Below are positions 17,199 through 24,682 of a stretch of DNA of 37,579 bases, in pieces. Under the pieces are notes generated by a model. It saw only the letters and a program-made list of their open reading frames with translations, had not been told where the DNA came from and made no database searches. The DNA lies in NCBI GenBank assembly GCA_028690215.1, contig JAQVBQ010000016.1:1-37579 (forward strand). Reading direction: 5' to 3'. Position 1 is the first letter of the stretch. Every line of letters begins with the position of its first letter. Made by a program: the position numbers and the translations under genes. The stretch comes from Bacteroidales bacterium. GTDB taxonomy: Bacteria; Bacteroidota; Bacteroidia; Bacteroidales; UBA932.

Positions 17199-19253
17199 AT
17201 GATAACAAAAGAACTCATTTCTCCTAAAAGCATTGTTGTGGTAGGTGGTTCTGAAGAGACCCAAAAACCGGGAGGTGCTGTCCTTAGAAACATAAAAGAG
17301 TCCAATTTCAAAGGGAAACTCTATGTTGTAAACCCTAAATCAGAATCAGTTCAAGGAATAAAATGCCACAAAAGCGTTGAGGAACTTCCTCAGATAGATC
17401 TTGCCATAATTGCTATTCCTGCTAAATTATGTCCGGATAGCGTTGAAATACTTTGCAGCAAAAAGATGTGCAAAGCTGTAATTATTCTCTCTGCCGGTTT
17501 CCATGAAGACGGCCCTGAGGGTACTGTTTATGAAAATAAAATAGTAGAGACAGTAAACAGAACCGGTGCCACATTGATAGGTCCTAACTGCATAGGTGTA
17601 ATGACACCAAATTATACCGGTGTTTTTACAAAACCCACCCCGGTACTCAGTAATAATGGTGTAGACCTTATCTCCGGATCCGGAGCTACCGTGGTTTTTA
17701 TTTTAGAGACAGCAATGCAGCTCGGGTTAAGGATTTCTTCTGTATTCTCCGTAGGGAACAGTGCCCAGACAGGTATAGAAGAGGTTCTGGCACACATGGA
17801 TGAGACATATATTCATGGGAAAAGTTCACCTGTCAAACTCCTGTATATTGAGAGCATAAACAACCCTGACAAACTCCTTAAACACTCTGTATCTCTTATA
17901 AACAAAGGTGCGAGAATAGCTGCCATAAAAGCAGGGACAAGTGATGCAGGAAGCCGGGCCGCATCTTCTCACACAGGAGCAATGGCAACTCCAGACTCTG
18001 CTGTATCAGCTCTGTTCAACAAGGCCGGCATTGTGAGATGTTTCAGCCGCACTGAACTCGTTACAGTCGGGGCTGTAATGATGAATAAAATACCTAAAGG
18101 CAACAAAGTTGCCATAATAACACATGCCGGTGGTCCTGCCGTAATGCTCACAGACACCCTTTCCAACAATGGACTTAACGTTCCTCACATTTCGGGGGAG
18201 AAAGCAGACAACCTGCTTAAAGAGCTGTATAAAGGTTCCTCTGTATCGAATCCTTTAGATTTCCTCGCCACAGGGACAGCTTTGCAGCTCGAAAAGATAA
18301 TAGATGCCTGTGAGAATGATTTTGACGTAGACTCTATGGCTGTTATATTTGGCAATCCGGGACTCACAAAGGTATTTGATGTATATGAGACACTTTTCAA
18401 AAAAATCGAAGAGTGCAAAAAGCCTATATTCCCTGTTTTACCATCCATTGTTAATGCTAAAGGTGAGATAGACAAGTTTAAGGAACTCGGTGGAATATGT
18501 TTCCCTGACGAAGTTCAATTCGGAAAGGCATTCGGGAAGGTTATGGGGCAACGAGGCTCATTATATAACACACAGCTTCCTCCTGTGGATAAGAAAATGA
18601 TTCGCAACATTATCGACAAGGCTCAGAATGGATATCTGTCTCCCGACCAGGTTCAGGTGCTTCTTGATGCTGCCGGTATAAGCAGGGCAAAAGAAGCCGT
18701 TGTAGATAAAGTTGATGCTCTAAAGAAGGCAGCCATAGAAATAGGCTTCCCGATGGTTATGAAGGTTGTCGGCCCAGTCCACAAGACAGATGTAGGTGGT
18801 GTGGTTCTCAACATTACAGAAGAGGAGACGATGATAATTGAGTTCAACAGAATGATGAACATCCCCAATACCACATCAATATTGCTTCAGCCGATGCTCA
18901 CAGGTACACAGATTTTCATAGGTGCTAAAAGAGAGGAAAAATTCGGGCACTTGATTATGTGCGGGCTTGGCGGCATTTTCATTGAAGTACTTAGTGATGT
19001 TAGAAGTGCCCTCTCTCCTGTTTCCAAGACGGAGGCAGACGAGATGATCAAAGGACTCAGAGGATATAGGATGATTAAAGGGACAAGAGGTATAGAAGGC
19101 GTTAACGAGGTTGTTTTCAATGAAACTATCAGAAGAGTTTCCGCCCTTTGTAATGCCGCACCGGAAATTTTCGAGATGGATCTGAATCCTTTGCTGGGAA
19201 ATTCAAAACAGGTAATTGCTGTTGACGCAAGAATTAGGATTGAAAAGAGATAA
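17199..19253 (+). CDS. ADP-forming acyl-CoA synthetase, fused alpha and beta domains
   Basis: Makes ATP from ADP and phosphate while hydrolysing an acyl-CoA to the free acid: substrate-level phosphorylation in fermentation of amino acids. The alpha part has the CoA-binding Rossmann start (SPKSIVVVGGSEE), IGPNCIGVM (127-135) and ASSHTGAMA with the phosphorylated His258. The beta ATP-grasp part has KVVGPVHKTDVGGV with the second phosphohistidine candidate His529. Both catalytic histidines are thus present in one 684-residue chain. The 2-oxoacid:ferredoxin oxidoreductase genes follow, whose acyl-CoA products would be its substrates. Acetyl-, isovaleryl-, isobutyryl- or aryl-acetyl-CoA are all possible. 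Confidence 0.9.
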   Translation: MITKELISPKSIVVVGGSEETQKPGGAVLRNIKESNFKGKLYVVNPKSESVQGIKCHKSVEELPQIDLAIIAIPAKLCPDSVEILCSKKMCKAVIILSAGFHEDGPEGTVYENKIVETVNRTGATLIGPNCIGVMTPNYTGVFTKPTPVLSNNGVDLISGSGATVVFILETAMQLGLRISSVFSVGNSAQTGIEEVLAHMDETYIHGKSSPVKLLYIESINNPDKLLKHSVSLINKGARIAAIKAGTSDAGSRAASSHTGAMATPDSAVSALFNKAGIVRCFSRTELVTVGAVMMNKIPKGNKVAIITHAGGPAVMLTDTLSNNGLNVPHISGEKADNLLKELYKGSSVSNPLDFLATGTALQLEKIIDACENDFDVDSMAVIFGNPGLTKVFDVYETLFKKIEECKKPIFPVLPSIVNAKGEIDKFKELGGICFPDEVQFGKAFGKVMGQRGSLYNTQLPPVDKKMIRNIIDKAQNGYLSPDQVQVLLDAAGISRAKEAVVDKVDALKKAAIEIGFPMVMKVVGPVHKTDVGGVVLNITEEETMIIEFNRMMNIPNTTSILLQPMLTGTQIFIGAKREEKFGHLIMCGLGGIFIEVLSDVRSALSPVSKTEADEMIKGLRGYRMIKGTRGIEGVNEVVFNETIRRVSALCNAAPEIFEMDLNPLLGNSKQVIAVDARIRIEKR

Positions 19254-19263
19254 TAATAATCCA

Positions 19264-19413
19264 ATGAAAAGATACTGGTTAAAATTCCGCACTCTGGACT
19301 CTAAAATCCAGGGTGCAATACTTCTTATTGTTATTTTGATAATAGGAATTATCATCAGATGGAATTTCATAATGGAAAGTATTATAAGAGGTTTTAAGTT
19401 TTTTTCTACATAA
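19264..19413 (+). CDS. Small single-span membrane protein, 49 residues
   Basis: Begins 10 bases after the acyl-CoA synthetase stop with ATG at 19264 and ends before the promoter of the oxidoreductase genes. The frame also opens further upstream (19216), but that would overlap the synthetase by 38 bases, so 19264 is preferred. The basic N-terminus MKRYWLKFR is followed by one strongly hydrophobic helix (GAILLIVILIIGIIIRW, about 17-33) and a basic tail RGFKFFST. It looks like a genuine small inner-membrane protein rather than noise, but no family is recognised. It could be a membrane anchor or partner for the neighbouring enzymes, or unrelated. Confidence 0.5.
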   Translation: MKRYWLKFRTLDSKIQGAILLIVILIIGIIIRWNFIMESIIRGFKFFST

Positions 19414-19436
19414 TTGTTATTAAATATTGACAATTT

Positions 19437-19468
19437 ATTGCGATTTAAAGCGAAAAGATGTAATTTTG
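19437..19468 (+). promoter_or_regulatory. Bacteroidetes-type promoter for the oxidoreductase operon
   Basis: A -33 TATTG-like element (ending 19440) and the exact -7 TAATTTTG (19461-19468) are separated by 20 bases. The implied start near 19475 gives a 20-odd base leader before the ferredoxin ATG at 19497. Confidence 0.6.
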
Positions 19469-19496
19469 TAAAAACAAATTAAAAAACTATAACAAT

Positions 19497-19718
19497 ATGG
19501 CATTAAGAGGAGCGATTGTGGTAGACAATGAAAAATGCAAAGGATGCGGAGTATGCCTTGCAAACTGTCCTACCAATACTATTGCATTGGCTAAAGAGGT
19601 TAACAGCAAAGGATACAACTTTGCATTCATGGCTTCACCGGAGTCCTGCACTGGATGTACAAATTGTGCAACAGTTTGTCCCGACAGCTGTATAACAGTA
19701 TACAGGGTCAAAATTTAA
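19497..19718 (+). CDS. 2-oxoacid:ferredoxin oxidoreductase, ferredoxin-like (delta) subunit
   Basis: A 73-residue protein with two 4Fe-4S sites: CKGCGVCLANCP (Cys14, 17, 20, 24) and CTGCTNCATVCP (Cys51, 54, 57, 61). It should pass electrons from the thiamine subunit to free ferredoxin. It is first in the order delta-alpha-beta-gamma seen in the Bacteroidales VorB-type oxidoreductases. The alpha subunit starts 20 bases after its stop. Confidence 0.92.
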   Translation: MALRGAIVVDNEKCKGCGVCLANCPTNTIALAKEVNSKGYNFAFMASPESCTGCTNCATVCPDSCITVYRVKI

Positions 19719-19738
19719 AGAAGATAAAAAAAACTGAT

Positions 19739-20818
19739 ATGGCAGAGAAGATTTTAATGAAAGGCAATGAAGCAATCGCACGTGCAGCTATTCGCTGCGG
19801 ATGTGACGGTTACTTCGGCTATCCTATCACGCCTCAATCTGAGGTTATGGAGACTCTCATGGAGGAAAAACCATGGGAAACCACCGGTATGGTTGTTCTA
19901 CAAGCAGAAAGTGAAACCTCTTCAATCAATATGCTTTATGGAGGAGCTTGCTGTGCAAAGAAGGTAATGACTTCATCAAGTAGCCCCGGCATAAGCCTTA
20001 TGTGCGAAGGTATAAGCTATCTTGCCGGCGCTGAGCTTCCATGTCTTGTGGTCAATGTTGTACGTGGCGGTCCCGGACTTGGGACTATTCAGCCGGGACA
20101 AGGAGACTATTTCCAAGCAGTTAAAGGTGGCGGGCACGGAGACTATAAAACAATTGTCCTTGCACCATCCTCAGCTCAGGAGATGTATGATTTTGTAGAC
20201 CTCTCTTTCGAGTTGGCTTTCAAATACAGAAATCCGGCAATGATACTTTCTGATGGTATAATAGGTCAAATGATGGAGACAGTAGAGCTCAGACCTATAA
20301 AACCTAGGATTTCCAACGAAGAGATTATTGCAAAATACCCTTGGGCAACTACAGGTAAGCCTCAAAGTCGCAAGCAAAACGTCATTACATCCCTTGCAAT
20401 GGATGCAGCCGTTCACGAAAAACTTAACCAACATCTTCAGGAAAAATACAAAATGATGGAGATGAACGAGGTACGTTTTGAGACATCCAACTGTGAAGAT
20501 GCTGAACATCTTATTATTGCATACGGCTGTATGGCAAGAATATGTGAAAATACGGTTGAACAAGCTAGAAAAGAGGGCATTAAAGTAGGTCTTCTGAGGC
20601 CAATAACCCTTTACCCTTACCCTACTAAAGAGATTCAAAGGCTCGTTCCACAGTTGAAATCGATTATGTCTGTAGAGCTTAGTGCTGGACAAATGGTTGA
20701 AGATGTGAGACTTGCCGTAAACGGAAAAATTCCTGTAAACTTCTTTGGAAGACTCGGCGGTATCGTTCCTTCACCTGAAGAGGTACTGGATGCCTTTAAA
20801 CAATCTATTTCGAAATAA
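19739..20818 (+). CDS. vorB: 2-oxoacid:ferredoxin oxidoreductase alpha subunit (VorB/KorA type)
   Basis: The pyrimidine-binding subunit of the complex that decarboxylates a 2-oxoacid to acyl-CoA, CO2 and reduced ferredoxin. The start is set at the ATG at 19739 because the protein then begins MAEKILMKGNEAIARAAI, the usual N-terminus; the longer frame from 19655 would run inside the ferredoxin gene. Marks include FGYPITPQSEVMETL (26-40), VVLQAESETSSINM, VMTSSSSPGISLM, RGGPGLGTIQPGQGDYFQAVKGG and FGRLGGIVPSPEEV near the end. Length (359) is typical. Closest relatives, from memory, are annotated 3-methyl-2-oxobutanoate (branched-chain) dehydrogenase VorB, but 2-oxoglutarate is also possible. Confidence 0.92.
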   Translation: MAEKILMKGNEAIARAAIRCGCDGYFGYPITPQSEVMETLMEEKPWETTGMVVLQAESETSSINMLYGGACCAKKVMTSSSSPGISLMCEGISYLAGAELPCLVVNVVRGGPGLGTIQPGQGDYFQAVKGGGHGDYKTIVLAPSSAQEMYDFVDLSFELAFKYRNPAMILSDGIIGQMMETVELRPIKPRISNEEIIAKYPWATTGKPQSRKQNVITSLAMDAAVHEKLNQHLQEKYKMMEMNEVRFETSNCEDAEHLIIAYGCMARICENTVEQARKEGIKVGLLRPITLYPYPTKEIQRLVPQLKSIMSVELSAGQMVEDVRLAVNGKIPVNFFGRLGGIVPSPEEVLDAFKQSISK

Positions 20819-20833
20819 AACATACAGAATATC

Positions 20834-21595
20834 ATGGATCTTAAAGATATAATCAAACCGGAAAACAGAGTATACGGCAAAACACCTCTGCTTACCGACA
20901 ACGTGATGCACTATTGCCCGGGTTGTTCACACGGGACCGTTCATAAGCTAATAGCTGAAGTGATTGAAGAGATGGGCATCCAGGAAAAGACTATTGGTGT
21001 TTCACCTGTAGGATGCTCTGTATTTGCATACAACTACCTTGACATAGACTGGCAGCAAGCTGCTCACGGGCGTGCCCCTGCATTGGCAACTGCAACCAAG
21101 AGGCTACATCCTGAAAAATATGTCTTTACATATCAAGGAGACGGAGACCTGGCTTCTATCGGAACTGCCGAGGTAATGCACGCATGTAACAGAGGAGAGA
21201 ATATTGTTATAATTTTTATCAATAACGCTATCTACGGTATGACCGGTGGACAGATGGCGCCTACTACCCTTCTGGGCATGAAGACAGCCACAACGCCATA
21301 CGGAAGAGACCCTAAACTTCACGGCAATCCTCTTAAAATAACAGAATTGCTTGCACAATTAGATGGCACATGCTTCGTTACAAGACAATCTGTACATAAT
21401 CCGGCTAATGTAAGAAAAGCAAAAAAAGCTATACGTAAAGCATTCGAAAATTCTATGATGGACAAGGGTACATCATTCGTTGAAATTGTAGGTACATGCA
21501 ACTCCGGGTGGAAACTTTCACCTGTCAAATCAAACGAATGGATGGTTGAAAACATGTTCCCTAAATACCCATTAGGAGATATTAAGGATATCTAA
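20834..21595 (+). CDS. 2-oxoacid:ferredoxin oxidoreductase beta subunit, thiamine diphosphate-binding
   Basis: Binds thiamine diphosphate and carries out the decarboxylation. CPGCSHG (28-34) is the conserved cysteine segment, GDGDLASIG (102-110) with INNAIYGMTGGQ (129-140) forms the Mg-thiamine diphosphate motif, and SPVGCSVFA (57-65) is typical of KorB/VorC. At 253 residues it is full length. It lies 15 bases after the alpha subunit and 12 before the gamma subunit in one operon. Confidence 0.93.
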   Translation: MDLKDIIKPENRVYGKTPLLTDNVMHYCPGCSHGTVHKLIAEVIEEMGIQEKTIGVSPVGCSVFAYNYLDIDWQQAAHGRAPALATATKRLHPEKYVFTYQGDGDLASIGTAEVMHACNRGENIVIIFINNAIYGMTGGQMAPTTLLGMKTATTPYGRDPKLHGNPLKITELLAQLDGTCFVTRQSVHNPANVRKAKKAIRKAFENSMMDKGTSFVEIVGTCNSGWKLSPVKSNEWMVENMFPKYPLGDIKDI

Positions 21596-21607
21596 AAAAG
21601 GAGAAAT

Positions 21608-22150
21608 ATGAAAGAAGAGATAATAATAGCAGGTTTTGGAGGACAAGGAGTCCTATCTATGGGCAAAATCCTCGCATATTCCGGAATCATGCAAGGACAG
21701 CAGGTAACTTGGATGCCTTCATACGGTCCCGAAATGAGAGGAGGTACAGCTAACGTTACAGTTATATTGAGCGATTCCAAAATAAGTTCACCTCTGTTGA
21801 GCAAGTTTGACACAGCGATCATCTTGAATCAGCAATCTATGGATAAGTTTGAGGACAGCGTAAAACCAGGAGGGATAATGATTTACGACCCCAATGGCAT
21901 TACCAGAAAACCTGTTCGCAAAGACATTAAGATTTACTCAATTAATGCTGTAGATATTTCAAATGAACTTGGAAACTCTAAGGCATATAATATGGTTGTA
22001 CTTGGTGCATTCCTCAGCAAGAAACCAATAGTAAGCATGGATAATGTAATAAAGGGGCTGAAAAAATCAATTCCTGAAAGACACCACCATCTTATTCCGA
22101 TGAATGAGCAAGCTATAAAAGTCGGAATGGAGAAAATAGAGGAGAGATAA
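21608..22150 (+). CDS. 2-oxoacid:ferredoxin oxidoreductase gamma subunit
   Basis: The 180-residue protein has the family marks IIAGFGGQGVLSMGK (6-20), WMPSYGPEMRGGTANVTVILSD and LNQQSMDKFEDSVKPGG, and a C-terminus with the SIPERHHHLIPMNEQAI segment. It helps assemble the complex and bind CoA. A strong terminator follows its stop, marking the end of the operon. Confidence 0.92.
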   Translation: MKEEIIIAGFGGQGVLSMGKILAYSGIMQGQQVTWMPSYGPEMRGGTANVTVILSDSKISSPLLSKFDTAIILNQQSMDKFEDSVKPGGIMIYDPNGITRKPVRKDIKIYSINAVDISNELGNSKAYNMVVLGAFLSKKPIVSMDNVIKGLKKSIPERHHHLIPMNEQAIKVGMEKIEER

Positions 22151-22177
22151 ACTTTCCAATCGTTGATAAATTATAAG

Positions 22178-22225
22178 AATAGCTTCCAAATGCTAATTTG
22201 GAAGCTATTTTGTTATATTTTTTTT
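22178..22225 (+). terminator. Strong Rho-independent terminator after the oxidoreductase operon
   Basis: AATAGCTTCCAAAT (22178-22191) and ATTTGGAAGCTATT (22196-22209) form a perfect 14-base stem with a 4-base loop, followed by a T-rich tract (TTTGTTATATTTTTTTT). Confidence 0.88.
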
Positions 22226-22239
22226 ATTTACTATCTTTG
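22209..22239 (+). promoter_or_regulatory. Bacteroidetes-type promoter for the coiled-coil/zapA operon
   Basis: -33 TTTG (22209-22212) and exact -7 TATCTTTG (22232-22239) lie 19 bases apart. Transcription should start near 22246, which makes the ATG at 22245 unusable and supports 22260 as the first start codon. The -33 box overlaps the last bases of the preceding terminator. Confidence 0.65.
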
Positions 22240-22259
22240 TTCCAATGCATAGCAGTTGT

Positions 22260-22553
22260 ATGAGTGTGGATTATCATAATATAATAAATAGCCTAAAAGG
22301 AAAAATAGAATTGCTAATCTCCAGGTACGAACAGGTAGTTGCTGAAAATCAGAGATTATCTGCCGAACTTGACAGCTGCAAAAGTGCATTGGACGCAAGT
22401 ACTAACAATGTAAAAGAATTAGAAGAAAAAGTAAATAAGCTACAGTTAGGTGAGGCTTTTAAAGCATCATCACAGGATGTGAAAGAGGCGAAACAGAAGA
22501 TTAACAGAATTGTTAAGGAGATTGATAAGTGCATAGCTCTTTTAAATGATTAG
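22260..22553 (+). CDS. Small coiled-coil protein upstream of ZapA (ZapB-like position)
   Basis: A 97-residue, charged, almost entirely helical protein: a heptad-rich segment from about 11 to 60 (LKGKIELLISRYEQVVAENQ, LSAELDSCKSALD, VKELEEKVNKLQ) and a second helix near the end. The start at 22260 (MSVDYHNI) is chosen over 22245 because the predicted transcription start falls at about 22246. Located 9 bases before zapA, it occupies the place of a small conserved coiled-coil partner in Bacteroidales division loci. Sequence similarity to E. coli ZapB cannot be claimed; a structural role beside ZapA is inference. Confidence 0.75.
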   Translation: MSVDYHNIINSLKGKIELLISRYEQVVAENQRLSAELDSCKSALDASTNNVKELEEKVNKLQLGEAFKASSQDVKEAKQKINRIVKEIDKCIALLND

Positions 22554-22562
22554 ACCGCTATT

Positions 22563-22856
22563 ATGGAACAGCAATCAATAAGAATAAGCATAGCTGACAG
22601 GTACTACCCTCTAAAGGTAGCAGTTAATGATGAGGAAAAAATACGTGCTGCTGCCAAGATTATCAATGAAAAAGTTGATCTTTACAAGAGTAGGTATGTT
22701 AGCCGTGACAATCAGGATGCTCTTTCCATGGCACTTCTCCAGTTCGTTATACGTCTTATTGAGGCAGAACAGAGAGAGGAGAGCAACAGGATATTGGAGG
22801 AACTTCAAAACCTTGATACACTTCTGGATGAGTACATTAAAGTTAACCTTACCTGA
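22563..22856 (+). CDS. zapA: Cell division protein ZapA
   Basis: ZapA cross-links FtsZ filaments at the division ring. The 97-residue protein has the family pattern: N-terminal IRISIADRYYPLKV, then EEKIRAAAKIINEKVDLYKSRY and a C-terminal coiled coil (DALSMALLQFVIRLIEAEQ...ILEELQNLDTLLDEYIK). It follows the small coiled-coil gene and precedes the 6S-like RNA and rny, a neighbourhood known from Bacteroidales. Confidence 0.9.
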   Translation: MEQQSIRISIADRYYPLKVAVNDEEKIRAAAKIINEKVDLYKSRYVSRDNQDALSMALLQFVIRLIEAEQREESNRILEELQNLDTLLDEYIKVNLT

Positions 22857-22861
22857 CTAGA

Positions 22862-23062
22862 CGATTAAGTTTAGCCGTTGGTTTAGCTCTTTGCCAAAAT
22901 CAACACTAAAAACATACCGAGCAGTACTCGACAGTCAAAAACAGGCCTGGGTTACCCTTCGGGGGATTCCGTTTACGGGACGTTGGAAGTTTGCGACACA
23001 AGTCGGAGCTCAAATCTTATTTATTAAGGTTTTTGTTAAACAGCTTTACCAGCGGCTTTTTT
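22862..23062 (+). ncRNA. ssrS: 6S-like RNA (Bacteroidales-1/ssrS type) between zapA and rny
   Basis: The gap between zapA and RNase Y has no credible gene but a strong RNA structure. AGCCGUUGGUUUAGCU (22873-22888) pairs with AGCUUUACCAGCGGCU (23042-23057): 14 of 16 positions pair, one as a G-U and two U-U mismatches in the middle. A U tract (23057-23062) follows directly, so the closing stem can also serve as terminator. Between the arms lie smaller hairpins, such as CCTGGGTTACCC and TCCGTTTACGGGA. A rod of about 190-200 bases closed by its own ends is the layout of 6S RNA, which binds RNA polymerase in stationary phase. The family call rests on structure and my memory of the Bacteroidales zapA-6S-rny order. 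The 5' end is approximate. Confidence 0.7.
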
Positions 23063-23092
23063 AATGTACAATACAAACTATATATATATAAA

Positions 23093-24628
23093 ATGGAAAT
23101 TATACTATCAATCTTACTACCCGCAATAGTGAGCTTCGGGTTGGCTTACTATGTGAGCAATAATATTTTACTAAAGAAAAGGAGAGAAGAGATTTTAAAG
23201 GCTGCTGAACAGGAGGGCGAAAACATAAAAAAAGAGAAGATTTTTCAGGCAAAAGAGAAATTTCTTCAGTTGAAAGGCGAGCACGAACAGCAGATACTTG
23301 AAAGGAACAATCAGGTTATCCAGATGGAGAACCGCGTAAAACAAAGAGAAATTGCCATTAATCAGCAAAACTCAGAACTACAGAAAAAGATCAAAGAGGT
23401 TGATAACTCGAAAGAACATATAAAAAATCAGACTGAATTCCTGGAGAAAAAGCAGGAAGAATACGAAAAACTCAGAACCGAGGCTATTCAAAAAATAGAA
23501 AATATTGCAGGTCTATCTGCTGTAGAAGCTAAAAATCAACTTATTGAAACAATGAAAGCCGAGGCAAAGTCGGAAGCACTTTCATACATAAGTGAAGTGA
23601 TGGACGAGGCCAGACTTACTGCAAGTAAAGAGTCGAAAAGGATAATAATCAACACCATACAGAGGATTGCACCTGAAACAGCCATAGAAAATGCTGTTAC
23701 AGTTTTCAACATTGAAAGTGACGAAATCAAGGGGAGAATCATCGGACGTGAAGGAAGAAACATACGTGCACTTGAGGCTGCCACCGGAGTTGAAATCGTT
23801 GTGGATGACACTCCAGAAGCAATTCTTTTATCTGCATTCGATCCTGTAAGAAGGGAGGTCGCAAGGTTAGCACTGCACCAGCTAGTTACTGATGGAAGAA
23901 TTCACCCTGCAAGAATCGAGGAAGTTGTCGCAAAAGTACAGAAACAGCTTGATGACGAGATTATGGAGACAGGTAAGAGGACCTGCATTGATTTAGGCAT
24001 TCACGGTTTGCATGTGGAGTTGGTAAAACTTATCGGAAGGATGAAATACCGTTCTTCTTACGGGCAGAATCTTCTTCAGCACTCAAGAGAGGTTGCGAAT
24101 ATTTGTGCAACAATGGCTTCTGAGCTTGGTTTAAATCCTAAAACAGCAAAAAGGGCCGGTCTTCTTCACGATATAGGAAAAGTGTCTGACGAGGATCCTG
24201 AATTGCCTCACGCTATCCTTGGAATGAAACTGGCGGAAAAATATAAAGAAAAACCTGATGTTTGTAACGCTATCGGTTCTCACCACGAAGAGGTTGAAAT
24301 GCAATCCCTGATATCCCCTCTTGTACTTGTCAGTGACGCCATCTCAGGTGCAAGGCCTGGTGCAAGAAGAGAGGTAATTGAATCTTATATCAAGAGATTA
24401 AAAGAGATGGAAGACCTCGCCCTCTCATATCCGGGAGTGACAAAAACCTACGCTATTCAGGCAGGCCGCGAATTAAGGGTGATTGTTGGAAGTGAACAGG
24501 TAACTGATAAGGACTCCGAACAACTTTCACTAGATATAGCGAAAAAAATTCAGGACGAGATGGTATATCCGGGCCAGGTAAAAATTACAGTTATAAGAGA
24601 GACTAGGGCTGTAAGTTTCGCTAAATAG
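23093..24628 (+). CDS. rny: Ribonuclease Y
   Basis: Membrane-anchored endoribonuclease that starts mRNA decay. The N-terminal span [20 protein letters not shown] (6-25) is followed by a long coiled coil to about 135, a KH RNA-binding domain with [17 protein letters not shown] (212-228), and an HD domain with HSREV (His330) and LLHDIGK (HD at 359-360), then SHHEEVE. The start is placed at the ATG 23093, giving 511 residues and the normal N-terminal anchor. A frame open upstream to 22991 would add 34 residues encoded by the 6S-like RNA and is rejected. Confidence 0.95.
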   Translation: MEIILSILLPAIVSFGLAYYVSNNILLKKRREEILKAAEQEGENIKKEKIFQAKEKFLQLKGEHEQQILERNNQVIQMENRVKQREIAINQQNSELQKKIKEVDNSKEHIKNQTEFLEKKQEEYEKLRTEAIQKIENIAGLSAVEAKNQLIETMKAEAKSEALSYISEVMDEARLTASKESKRIIINTIQRIAPETAIENAVTVFNIESDEIKGRIIGREGRNIRALEAATGVEIVVDDTPEAILLSAFDPVRREVARLALHQLVTDGRIHPARIEEVVAKVQKQLDDEIMETGKRTCIDLGIHGLHVELVKLIGRMKYRSSYGQNLLQHSREVANICATMASELGLNPKTAKRAGLLHDIGKVSDEDPELPHAILGMKLAEKYKEKPDVCNAIGSHHEEVEMQSLISPLVLVSDAISGARPGARREVIESYIKRLKEMEDLALSYPGVTKTYAIQAGRELRVIVGSEQVTDKDSEQLSLDIAKKIQDEMVYPGQVKITVIRETRAVSFAK

Positions 24629-24645
24629 CCCTTGAAATATTTTTT

Positions 24646-24682
24646 AAAAAAAAGAATCAGAATTATCTGATTCTTTTTTTTT
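24646..24682. terminator. Bidirectional terminator between rny and the UshA-like gene
   Basis: AGAATCAGA (24653-24661) pairs perfectly with TCTGATTCT (24666-24674) around loop ATTA. The stem is flanked by an A run (from 24646) and a T run (to 24682), so it can stop transcription from both sides. The T run reaches the stop codon of the minus-strand gene at 24681-24683. Confidence 0.88.

Noticed and set aside
19655-19738. Upstream extension of the oxidoreductase alpha subunit
   Set aside because: It lies within the ferredoxin subunit gene in another frame; the ATG at 19739 gives the usual MAEKILMKGNEA start.
20171-20692. 173-codon minus-strand frame opposite the oxidoreductase alpha subunit
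   Set aside because: Shadow of a highly conserved gene; Cys- and His-rich composition follows from the codons of the real strand.
22991-23092. N-terminal extension of the RNase Y frame back to 22991
   Set aside because: It crosses the 6S-like RNA, lacks RNase Y features, and would put 34 residues before the membrane anchor; ATG 23093 gives the family's normal N-terminus.
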